From a virus: a stretch of 21,760 nucleotides of DNA. A model generated the notes under the pieces. It made no database searches. It was not told the DNA's origin and saw only the letters and a list, made by a program, of their open reading frames with translations. Below, one piece after another: positions 1 through 5,118 of the stretch. A program made the translations under genes and the position numbers. Within the stretch, counting starts at the first letter, position 1. The number at the start of each line of letters is the position of its first letter. The DNA lies in IMG/VR virus record IMGVR_UViG_3300030328_003230, positions 10,151 to 31,910 of that record, one strand, 5' to 3'.

Positions 1-120
1 GAAGCTTTAGTTTCGCCATTTAATATGGATGATTTATCTGGTGATGGAAAAATAACACAAAAAGATGTGTTAATAGGAAAAGGAGTTATAGATAAAGAAG
101 GTAACAAAATAAAACAATAA
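1..120 (+). CDS. C-terminal fragment with an EF-hand-like calcium loop
   Basis: The window opens inside a gene whose last 39 codons end in TAA at 118-120. The visible tail contains DLSGDGKITQKD, which fits the 12-residue EF-hand/dockerin loop: Asp at loop positions 1, 5 and 12, Ser at 3, Gly at 6 and Ile at 8. A Gly/Lys-rich tail follows. Small EF-hand-like tails of this kind occur, as I recall, on proteins in uncultured marine phages. Calcium binding is inferred from the loop only. The rest of the protein lies upstream, so its function cannot be named. The next start is two bases after this stop, so both genes are probably on one transcript. Confidence 0.7.
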   Translation, partial: EALVSPFNMDDLSGDGKITQKDVLIGKGVIDKEGNKIKQ

Positions 121-122
121 TT

Positions 123-320
123 ATGAGTAATTCACCATTTTACAAAAAAGGTTCTGGATCCAAAATGGGTAAAGGATGTGCTGATACTGCGCAAGGATGT
201 ATTAGAAAAGACGGTAAAGGATTTAAAATATTAAATAATAAAAAAGGCGGAGTTTGGAGAAGTGGATATGCAACTAGAAAAGAAGCATTAGATCAATTAA
301 AAGCAATGCACGCTAATTAA
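123..320 (+). CDS. small basic protein, conserved unknown
   Basis: A 65-residue Lys/Gly-rich protein whose ATG lies two bases after the previous stop, preceded by an A-rich leader without a Shine-Dalgarno sequence. It begins with MSNSPFYKKGSGSK, has two Cys (in GKGCAD and QGCIRK), and then a segment that looks like a small beta-hairpin (GKGFKILNNKKGGVW) followed by a short helix (TRKEALDQLKAMHAN). I recall similar proteins in marine phage genomes but no assigned function. The basic charge and the strand-plus-helix shape would suit nucleic-acid binding, which is inference. The SNSPF start recurs in the protein at 827-1114. No membrane segment or signal peptide is visible. Confidence 0.75.
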   Translation: MSNSPFYKKGSGSKMGKGCADTAQGCIRKDGKGFKILNNKKGGVWRSGYATRKEALDQLKAMHAN

Positions 321-321
321 C

Positions 322-432
322 ATGGATACTAAAAAATTAAAATCAATATCTACTCAATTGAAGAAGGCTTCAGCTATGCACAAAGCACAAGCTTTAAAAA
401 TTGATAAAATATTAAAATCAATAAAAAAATAA
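322..432 (+). CDS. 36-residue Lys-rich helical peptide
   Basis: An ATG two bases after the previous stop opens a 36-codon frame ending in TAA at 430-432. The peptide is strongly basic (MDTKKLKSISTQLKKASAMH, then a KAQALKIDKI segment and LKSIKK). Its heptad-like spacing of Leu and Ile suggests one amphipathic helix. Support comes from tight packing between two genes, the A-rich start context, and the fact that without it there would be a gap of about 117 bases in an otherwise gap-free region. No family is recognised. It could bind DNA or act as a small virion component, but neither is shown by the sequence. Confidence 0.55.
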   Translation: MDTKKLKSISTQLKKASAMHKAQALKIDKILKSIKK

Positions 433-437
433 ATATC

Positions 438-662
438 ATGCACGAAGATAAAGCATATAATAAAGCAAGTAAAAATAAAAAAGTAGGTATAGTAGGGGAA
501 ACTCATATATGGGATGGTCCATTAAACCAAACAGGTAGAATGCATAAACCAGGTTCTAGTTCAGGTATTACAGGTATGGAAGTATCTAAATATCCTGCAT
601 CTCATACTGAATTACAAGTTAAATATCCTGTAACTGCTTTAGCACAAGGTAAAAAAATTTAA
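438..662 (+). CDS. small conserved-looking protein, unknown function
   Basis: A 74-residue protein starting at ATG 438, five bases after the stop of the preceding peptide gene. The N-terminus is basic (KAYNKASKNKKVG). The middle is rich in Gly, Ser and Pro (GPLNQTGRMHKPGSSSGITG), and the C-terminus carries short beta-prone stretches (TELQVKYPVTALAQGKK). It has no Cys, no membrane segment and no recognisable catalytic motif. Its stop is immediately followed by the start of the small membrane peptide at 664. I do not recognise the family. The position among small basic genes ahead of the holin suggests a virion-associated or late accessory protein, but this is inference from context. Confidence 0.65.
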   Translation: MHEDKAYNKASKNKKVGIVGETHIWDGPLNQTGRMHKPGSSSGITGMEVSKYPASHTELQVKYPVTALAQGKKI

Positions 663-663
663 G

Positions 664-816
664 ATGAGCGTATCAGATATAAAACTGCTCGCAATAAACG
701 GGATAGCTTTAGCTATTTCAATGACTCATTTAGAAGTTTCATTAAAAATTATACTTTTACTCGTAACTATTGGATATACAATATCTAAGTGGGTAAAATT
801 AAAGGAAAAGAAGTAA
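664..816 (+). CDS. small membrane protein, holin-like candidate
   Basis: A 50-residue frame (ATG 664, TAA 814-816) starts one base after the previous stop. It has a weaker hydrophobic stretch at about residues 8-20 (LLAINGIALAISM) and a strong one at about 27-41 (SLKIILLLVTIGYTI). It ends in a positively charged tail (SKWVKLKEKK). Two hydrophobic helices with a basic tail match the general build of small class II/III holins or other phage membrane peptides. A clearer holin of the 3-TM type lies at 3477-3857, so this one might be an antiholin, an auxiliary lysis factor or an unrelated inner-membrane peptide. The function is inferred from topology only; the reading frame is supported by its packing and composition. 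Confidence 0.55.
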   Translation: MSVSDIKLLAINGIALAISMTHLEVSLKIILLLVTIGYTISKWVKLKEKK

Positions 817-826
817 TATTTAAACT

Positions 827-1114
827 ATGGCATACATACAGTCTAATTCACCCTTTTTAAAAAGCAATGAACCTAGAAAAACAACTAAGGGTAAAGGAAG
901 AAACTTCAGAACTGTTGAAGAAGGGGCTGGTATGACTAAAAAAGGAGTTAAAGAGTATAAAAGAAAAAATCCAGGTAGTAAACTAAAAACAGCTGTAACA
1001 GGTGATGTTAAACCTGGTAGTAAAGATGCTAAGAGACGTAAATCTTTTTGTGCAAGATCAAGAGGATGGACAGGAGAAAGAGGTAAAGCCGCAAGGCGCA
1101 GATGGAAATGTTAA
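827..1114 (+). CDS. DUF6321-like small basic phage protein
   Basis: A 95-residue, very basic protein. The pattern GMTKKGVKEYKRKNPGSKL - TAVTG - VKPGSKDAKRRKSFCARS - ending ARRRWKC is one I recognise from many cyanophage and marine phage genomes, where it is annotated as DUF6321. The name is from memory, without a search. The N-terminal 20 residues (with SNSPFLKSN) are variable in that family; the conserved core starts near residue 33 (GAGMTKKG). Two Cys remain, one in FCARS and one at the C-terminus. The function of the family is not known to me. The many Arg/Lys residues suggest binding of nucleic acid or another polyanion, perhaps as a packaged internal protein. The start is chosen for the A-rich leader after the previous gene. 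Confidence 0.8.
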   Translation: MAYIQSNSPFLKSNEPRKTTKGKGRNFRTVEEGAGMTKKGVKEYKRKNPGSKLKTAVTGDVKPGSKDAKRRKSFCARSRGWTGERGKAARRRWKC

Positions 1115-1154
1115 AACAATAACAAACACAACATAAACACAAACAATAAATAAC
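1115..1154 (+). promoter_or_regulatory. G-free, CA-rich translation leader
   Basis: The spacer between two genes is made almost only of A and C with a few T and no G, with repeated ACAA/CAAA units, directly ahead of ATG 1155. A G-free leader cannot form stable secondary structure and contains no Shine-Dalgarno sequence. It resembles the leader at 2096-2147. A role in translation initiation is inferred from composition and position. Confidence 0.4.
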
Positions 1155-1394
1155 ATGGAAAAAGGACATTTTGGAAAGTATACTGGTAATGCAAGGCATT
1201 CACATACTCCTATAACTAAAAGTAACGTTCACGCAGCAGAGCGTGATGATGCTGCTCATATTTCTTATTTAAAAAGAGATATAGATTATGATGCAAAACA
1301 TGGCCATAGTGATATAGATATGACTGCTGATGAAAAACACATTTCTAAATTAGCTGGAGATATTAAGTATGACTCTAAAAAATACAAGAAATAA
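1155..1394 (+). CDS. small His/Asp-rich protein with an internal duplication
   Basis: A 79-residue charged, His-rich protein. The C-terminal two-thirds holds two copies of one unit, at about residues 32-48 and 59-75, offset by 27 residues and following DxxHISxLxxDIxYDxK. Each copy is predicted to be helical, so the protein may form a small helical hairpin. The N-terminus (GKYTGNARHSHTPITKSN) is probably flexible. The stop overlaps the next start in a TAATG junction (1392-1396), implying translational coupling to the Lys-rich gene downstream. I do not recognise a family. The regular His and Asp positions could bind metal, but nothing proves it. Confidence 0.7.
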   Translation: MEKGHFGKYTGNARHSHTPITKSNVHAAERDDAAHISYLKRDIDYDAKHGHSDIDMTADEKHISKLAGDIKYDSKKYKK

Positions 1395-2095
1395 TGGCAT
1401 TTAAATTACCAAAAATTAAAAGCATTTATTCTGGCAGCAAGTCACCTTTAAAAGTAAAACCTGGTGAAATAGCAAAAGCTATTAGCGGTGATTTATCTTG
1501 GTTTGGAAACAAAAGTTATAATGAACTTAAAGCAGAAAGAGAAAAAGCAAATAAAAAATCTAATTCAAATACAGCTAGAGATCAAAGATCTACAATAATG
1601 TCAACAGATGCTACTTCTACAGTTAAAGGTGGATCATCTAAAACAAAATCAACTATAAAACCTGGAACTGTTAACGTTGGAGGCACACAAATGAGTGCGG
1701 CAGATGCTGTTAAAAAACTTGCTGCTAACAAAAAAAAGAAAAGTGGTGGTTCTAAAATTAAAGCTAGACCTAAAGATTTAAAAGCCGCTGATACTGGAAT
1801 TAAAACTCAAGGTACTAAAGATAGACAAAATAAACCATTAGATAGAAAAATTAAAGCTTCAGATGTATCTAGCAATATAAAATCTTCTAAACAAAAAGAA
1901 AAATCAACTACAGATAGCACTAGTAAAAGTAGAAAACAAAGAAGATTAGAAAAAACTCAATCTAAAGGTAGAGCTATAGCTGATGGTAAAGGAATAAAAA
2001 CAGCAAAAGAACAAACAAAAGCATTAAGACTTAAAAAAAGAGAAGCTAGAATTAAAAAAAGAATAGCTAAAGCTGAAAAGAAAGCGAAGAAATAA
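1394..2095 (+). CDS. Lys-rich, largely disordered protein
   Basis: A 233-residue protein dominated by Lys, Ser, Thr, Ala and Arg. After a short N-terminal part (MAFKLPKIKSIYSGSKSPLKVK; residues 1-50 include the more ordered GDLSWFGNKSYNELK) it is low-complexity and probably disordered. The last 50 residues form a very basic helix (ALRLKKREARIKKRIAKAEK). There are no Cys residues and no catalytic motifs. Such histone-like tails suit DNA condensation or an internal head protein, but this is inference from charge. The peptide KSPLKVK is repeated exactly in the protein at 3030-3476 with different codons. The start overlaps the previous stop by one base. The reverse-strand poly-Leu frame over its 3' end is a shadow. 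Confidence 0.75.
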   Translation: MAFKLPKIKSIYSGSKSPLKVKPGEIAKAISGDLSWFGNKSYNELKAEREKANKKSNSNTARDQRSTIMSTDATSTVKGGSSKTKSTIKPGTVNVGGTQMSAADAVKKLAANKKKKSGGSKIKARPKDLKAADTGIKTQGTKDRQNKPLDRKIKASDVSSNIKSSKQKEKSTTDSTSKSRKQRRLEKTQSKGRAIADGKGIKTAKEQTKALRLKKREARIKKRIAKAEKKAKK

Positions 2096-2147
2096 CGCTC
2101 AATAATCAACAACAACAATAATAATAACAATAACAATAACAAAAATT
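2096..2147 (+). promoter_or_regulatory. CAA/AAT trinucleotide-rich leader
   Basis: After the stop at 2095 the spacer runs into AAC/AAT repeats (2107-2141), with no G from about 2099 until the ATG at 2148. It precedes a gene with unusually favourable, more GC-rich codons, as would fit a well expressed protein. CAA-repeat unstructured leaders are known translation enhancers in other systems (for example the tobacco mosaic virus omega leader). Whether this one acts that way is inference. The repeat could also slip and vary in length. Confidence 0.4.
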
Positions 2148-2552
2148 ATGGCACAATTCGTAAAATTTAACATAGTAGATAACGGTGATGCGGCTGGGCT
2201 TTTAGCTCAAGGTACACGTTTATTAAACTCTCAACATATAGGAGACGTTTCTTATGACGCTACAACTGGTGTTGTAACCGTAGTTCTTACTGCTCCTGCT
2301 GGAGGTAATTCTCAAGCTGCTGGTATAGCCGCAAGAGTACTTACATCAACAGTTAGAACAACTCAAGATGGTTCTGCTGGTATTCCAACAATTACTGATG
2401 GAGCTTCTGCACCTGATAAAGCTATTTATAAAGCAATGACTGCAAACCCTGGTGGTGTTGTAGCTACTGCTCAACTAGGTAGAGATCAAGCTGGTACTCC
2501 ATTACAAATGTATTGGACTACTTGGGCAGTTGCAACTGTAGACGACGTATAG
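2148..2552 (+). CDS. putative virion structural protein
   Basis: A 134-residue, acidic-to-neutral protein, quite unlike its basic neighbours. It is rich in Ala, Gly, Thr and Val with alternating beta-prone segments (SYDATTGVVTVVLTAPAGG, VLTSTVRTTQDG) and ends in ATVDDV. Codon use is more selective than in the small genes (for instance GCT, GGT and CGT appear), which suggests high expression. This profile resembles small decoration or minor capsid proteins of phages, but no family can be named. The ATG is the first in the frame and follows the CAA/AAT-rich leader. The stop (TAG 2550-2552) lies one base before the next ATG. It could equally be a secreted or tail-associated beta protein. Confidence 0.6.
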   Translation: MAQFVKFNIVDNGDAAGLLAQGTRLLNSQHIGDVSYDATTGVVTVVLTAPAGGNSQAAGIAARVLTSTVRTTQDGSAGIPTITDGASAPDKAIYKAMTANPGGVVATAQLGRDQAGTPLQMYWTTWAVATVDDV

Positions 2553-2553
2553 T

Positions 2554-2709
2554 ATGAAGTCTAAAGGTCTCGGCGATAGCATAGAAAAATTTACTAAAAA
2601 AACTGGGATCAAGAATATTGTTGACAAAGTATCACAGGGGCTTAATATCCCCTGTGGTTGTCAGCATAGAAAAGATAAACTAAATCAAATGTTTCCATAC
2701 AAAAAATAA
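2554..2709 (+). CDS. 51-residue CGC-motif protein, conserved in marine phages
   Basis: A 51-codon frame (ATG 2554, TAA 2707-2709) fits exactly between two genes, one base after one stop and one base before the next start. The protein has a helical N-terminal half (KGLGDSIEKFTKKTGIKN) and a C-terminal motif CGCQHRKDKLNQMFPYKK. I recognise this arrangement (GLGD..IEK.T..TGIK, then CGC..RK..LN..FPY) from many marine T4-like and podo-like phages, always as an unnamed small protein. The CGC plus nearby His might bind a metal, but there are too few ligands for a classic zinc finger. A perfect 8-bp inverted repeat lies inside the gene at 2633-2656. Confidence 0.7.
   Translation: MKSKGLGDSIEKFTKKTGIKNIVDKVSQGLNIPCGCQHRKDKLNQMFPYKK
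2633..2656 (+). repeat. 8-bp inverted repeat inside the CGC-protein gene
   Basis: CACAGGGG at 2633-2640 and CCCCTGTG at 2649-2656 are perfect complements around an 8-base loop. With GGGG paired to CCCC it would be one of the more stable hairpins in this AT-rich window. No T-run follows, so it does not look like an intrinsic terminator. It encodes the QGLNIPCGC part of the protein, so some of it may be coding constraint. Confidence 0.6.
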
Positions 2710-2710
2710 T

Positions 2711-3019
2711 ATGGCTTTTAAAATTAAACCACCTTATATAATTGATAATACACCATTGTATCATCTAGATTTTGAAGAAGATGGTTTACTTGGTAGAGCT
2801 GATAGAAATGGAAGTATATTAATAAATAAAAATATAACAGATCCTAAGATAAAAGCAAGCGTTATAAAACATGAAAAAGTACATCTTGATGATATGAAAA
2901 AAGGTATACTTGATTATGATGATAAAAACGTTTACTGGAAAGGTAAAAAATACCCTCGTTCTTCATTTAACGAAGGAAATAAAAACCTACCTTGGGAAAA
3001 AAAAGCTTATAACAAATAA
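2711..3019 (+). CDS. minimal HExxH metallopeptidase-like protein
   Basis: A 102-residue protein with a zinc-metallopeptidase signature. HEKVH sits at residues 54-58, at the end of a helix (IKASVIKHEKVHLDDM). LPWEKKAYNK follows at 93-102, placing Glu96 where gluzincin-type enzymes often carry the third zinc ligand in an NPxExxAY-like motif. The region between (DYDDKNVYWKGKKYPRSS) is probably a beta-hairpin. The fold would be a very small peptidase domain with no signal peptide or membrane segment. Possible roles are processing of virion proteins, cell-wall access or attack on a host protein; none is shown. The gene starts one base after the previous stop. The motif is clear, but activity is inferred. 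Confidence 0.6.
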   Translation: MAFKIKPPYIIDNTPLYHLDFEEDGLLGRADRNGSILINKNITDPKIKASVIKHEKVHLDDMKKGILDYDDKNVYWKGKKYPRSSFNEGNKNLPWEKKAYNK

Positions 3020-3029
3020 AATAATTAAA

Positions 3030-3476
3030 ATGGGATACGGTAATAAATCAGTAAGTGGAGTACATCCAATACTAAAACATATGAATAAATTAGGAGGTAA
3101 TCCTGAAATTAAAGATATGCCAATAAAACACGATATGAAGCCTTTAGGTAGAGGTGGAAAATTAGGTACAGCTGAATATGGTGATAAAGGAATGCCAGCA
3201 TATGGTCATGGAAAAGACAAAGGTATGCCAATGCATAAAGGCTATCCTCATAAAAGAGCTACATTTGAAGGTAAAGGAAGAGGAGGTCAAAATATATATG
3301 TTGATTCTTCTGGTAATGTTGCAGAGGGAACAAAGAAAAAATCACCACTAAAAGTTAAAGGTGATACGGGTCACGCTAGAACAGGTAAAAAAAGTAAAAG
3401 AAGCTCAGTTGATAAAGGTAAGTATATTGAACACACTGATTCAATGGGTAAAAAAGCTTATACACTTAAAAAATAA
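3030..3476 (+). CDS. basic Gly/His/Lys-rich protein, unknown
   Basis: A protein of 148 residues if translation starts at ATG 3030, which follows an A-rich leader and gives the N-terminus MGYGNKSVSGVHPILKHMNK. The open frame extends upstream to 2910, but that part lies entirely in another frame of the metallopeptidase gene and reads as a low-complexity shadow, so the later start is preferred. The protein is rich in Gly, His, Lys and Met, with short repeats such as DKGMPAYGHGKDKGMPMHKG. It is probably flexible and has no Cys. It contains KSPLKVK near residue 106, shared with the protein at 1394-2095. The stop directly abuts the holin start at 3477. The function is unknown; it may be a packaged or structural basic protein. 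Confidence 0.7.
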   Translation: MGYGNKSVSGVHPILKHMNKLGGNPEIKDMPIKHDMKPLGRGGKLGTAEYGDKGMPAYGHGKDKGMPMHKGYPHKRATFEGKGRGGQNIYVDSSGNVAEGTKKKSPLKVKGDTGHARTGKKSKRSSVDKGKYIEHTDSMGKKAYTLKK

Positions 3477-3857
3477 ATGTTTAAATTATTACTAAGCCTT
3501 TTAGGCAAAGGCAGTGGAAATAAATCTGTTGCCGGCGGTTTGGCTTGGGAAATAAGAGAAGCAATAAAAGGTAAGGAATTAGATCCTGAAAAATTAATAG
3601 AATTACAGACTAAGATAAATGCAGTAGAAGCTCAGCATAGAACATTGTTTGTTGCTGGATGGAGACCATTTATTGGGTGGATATGCGGCGTAGCACTAGC
3701 ATATAATTTTGTTGTAAGAGACTTGATTATATGGTTAACTCCTACTTTCGAAACTCCACCCGCCTTACAAATGGATCATTTAATGACAGTACTATTAGGT
3801 ATGTTAGGATTAGGTGGTCTTAGAACTTATGAAAAAATTAAAGATAAAGTAAAATAA
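3477..3857 (+). CDS. 3-TM holin (GTA_holin_3TM type)
   Basis: A 126-residue membrane protein. An amphipathic N-terminal stretch is followed by a helical part (about residues 20-58, with ELDPEKLIELQTKINAVEAQH), and then by hydrophobic segments at about 60-78 (AGWRPFIGWICGVALAYNFV), 80-90 and 102-115 (LMTVLLGMLGLGGL). The motifs GWRPFIGW and GLGGLRTYEK are hallmarks of the 3-TM holin family first described for gene transfer agents (Pfam PF11351 from memory). Holins of this kind make the inner-membrane lesion that releases virions. The gene abuts the stop of the upstream gene without a gap. No endolysin is visible in the window, so its lytic partner must lie elsewhere. Confidence 0.85.
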   Translation: MFKLLLSLLGKGSGNKSVAGGLAWEIREAIKGKELDPEKLIELQTKINAVEAQHRTLFVAGWRPFIGWICGVALAYNFVVRDLIIWLTPTFETPPALQMDHLMTVLLGMLGLGGLRTYEKIKDKVK

Positions 3858-3866
3858 AAAATAATT

Positions 3867-4604
3867 ATGTATCAAAAAAGTCAAGACGATGTTTTTATTG
3901 ATGCGGTTGATGTTACGTTGTCAGCCACATTACGAGCTCCCGGCGCTTCAGCTGCAGGAATACCATCTGGTCAATTTACAGATACCACAGCAAACATAGC
4001 GGCATCAGCTCAGAAAGTTATTGCTTTTGCTTCAGGTGGAACTTTTTTAGGTTCTGCAATACCAAGTACTAAAGGTACTGGTGGTGCTCCCGCATTAGCA
4101 GATACAGCATCACAAATGACTAGAACTGGTGCTTCATATGAAATAGAAACAAGTGCACTTGGAGCAATTACAAACGTAAGAGTAGTACAAACAAGACCTG
4201 CTGGAGCCACAAGCGCTCCTGAAAACCCAGGGGCTGGACCTAATTTAGGTGCCGCAACACAAACTATTGTTTTTGATGCAGCTTCATTAAATAAAGCTTT
4301 TGGTCAAACTAATATCACTGGTAGTTTATCTATAGCTTTAGCTGGAACTGATTTACAACCCCCAACAAGCGGTACTGATGCAGGCACTGATGGTGTATAT
4401 GAAGCAGATCCATTATCAAATGGTAGTTTTGGATTATATGTAGGTGGAACTGGTGATATTAAATTAGAATTAGTTGGAGCAGTTACAAATCAAACAGTTA
4501 CTATAAAAAGTATTCCTGCTGGAACAGTATTACCTTTACAAGCTAGAAAAATTTTAATTGGTGATGCTGCAACTACTGCTACGGAAATATTAGCATTATA
4601 TTAA
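3867..4604 (+). CDS. putative virion surface or decoration protein
   Basis: A 245-residue protein rich in Ala, Gly, Thr and Ser with alternating beta strands and no Cys. The C-terminal 60 residues (from about 186) have a pattern I recall from small marine phage structural proteins: FGLYVGGTGDIKLELVG, then VTIKSIPAGTVLPLQARKI, ending TATEILALY. That part may be a separate domain. The N-terminal 180 residues look like an inserted or expanded Ala/Thr-rich beta region. Codon use is richer in G+C than in nearby small genes, in line with abundant expression. A capsid decoration or tail surface role is inferred. The gene follows the holin after nine bases and precedes the coiled-coil gene at 4629. 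Confidence 0.55.
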   Translation: MYQKSQDDVFIDAVDVTLSATLRAPGASAAGIPSGQFTDTTANIAASAQKVIAFASGGTFLGSAIPSTKGTGGAPALADTASQMTRTGASYEIETSALGAITNVRVVQTRPAGATSAPENPGAGPNLGAATQTIVFDAASLNKAFGQTNITGSLSIALAGTDLQPPTSGTDAGTDGVYEADPLSNGSFGLYVGGTGDIKLELVGAVTNQTVTIKSIPAGTVLPLQARKILIGDAATTATEILALY

Positions 4605-4628
4605 TAAATTAAACTTAAATTAAATCAA

Positions 4629-4898
4629 ATGAAAAAAGTAGAATCAAAAGCCGAGGAGGCTAAAATACAAATTACAAAAGAACAACTTGCTAAAATAACT
4701 AAACAACAAGAAGATATCGCTAACTTATTAAGAGATATAGGTTTTTTAGAAGCTCAAAAACATGGTTTAAATCATAAATATGCTAATGTTGTTCAAGAAA
4801 TGGAAGATTTCAAAGCTGAACTAGAAAAAGAGTATGGTGCTGTTAATATTAATTTAGAAGACGGAACTTGTACTCCAATAGAAGAAAAAAGTGAGTAG
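4629..4898 (+). CDS. coiled-coil protein upstream of the packaging genes
   Basis: An 89-residue, highly charged protein. Residues about 10-72 form one long helix with heptad character (ITKEQLAKITKQQEDIANLL, then FLEAQKHGLNHKYANVVQEM), followed by the short tail YGAVNINLEDGTC. I recognise this helix-plus-NINLEDG arrangement as a common but unnamed gene in marine phages. It has no membrane segment or catalytic motif. It could be a chaperone or assembly cofactor for the virion genes downstream, which is inference from position. The 3' end overlaps the next gene by eight bases, so translation of the two is probably coupled. Confidence 0.7.
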   Translation: MKKVESKAEEAKIQITKEQLAKITKQQEDIANLLRDIGFLEAQKHGLNHKYANVVQEMEDFKAELEKEYGAVNINLEDGTCTPIEEKSE

Positions 4899-5118
4899 TA
4901 TAATAAGAAAAATTAGCATAGGAGCTGATTATAAAAATGATGCTATGCACTATGCTATAGGACAACAAGTGTATGGTGGTCACACTATATCTCATATATT
5001 ATATAATGAAGAAGAGTTTTCTTATAATATATTTATAAAAAAAGAAGACGAGGTATTACCATGGAAAAAGTTTAATTCCAATATGGCTATATCGGTTGAA
5101 TATGATTTGGAATACTAA
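4891..5118 (+). CDS. small conserved unknown, GTG start
   Basis: A 75-residue beta-rich protein read from a GTG at 4891, which overlaps the previous stop by eight bases. The N-terminus (SSIIRKISIGADYKNDAMHY) looks conserved by comparison with marine phage relatives I recall, so the GTG start is preferred over the internal ATG near 4937. Motifs include GQQVYGGHTISHI and LPWKKFNSNMAISVEYDL. There is no Cys and no membrane segment. The function is unknown. Its stop overlaps the next ATG by one base at 5116-5120. In relatives I recall, this gene sits between the coiled-coil gene and the GroES-like gene, which suggests a common assembly function; this is inference. Confidence 0.7.
   Translation: MSSIIRKISIGADYKNDAMHYAIGQQVYGGHTISHILYNEEEFSYNIFIKKEDEVLPWKKFNSNMAISVEYDLEY

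Noticed and set aside
1957-2142. Reverse-strand frame starting with a long Leu run
   Set aside because: It is the complement of the AAC/AAT leader and a Lys-rich coding end, so it is a low-complexity artefact.
2910-3029. Upstream extension of the protein at 3030-3476
   Set aside because: It overlaps the metallopeptidase gene, reads as low-complexity and has no start context. ATG 3030 has the usual A-rich leader.
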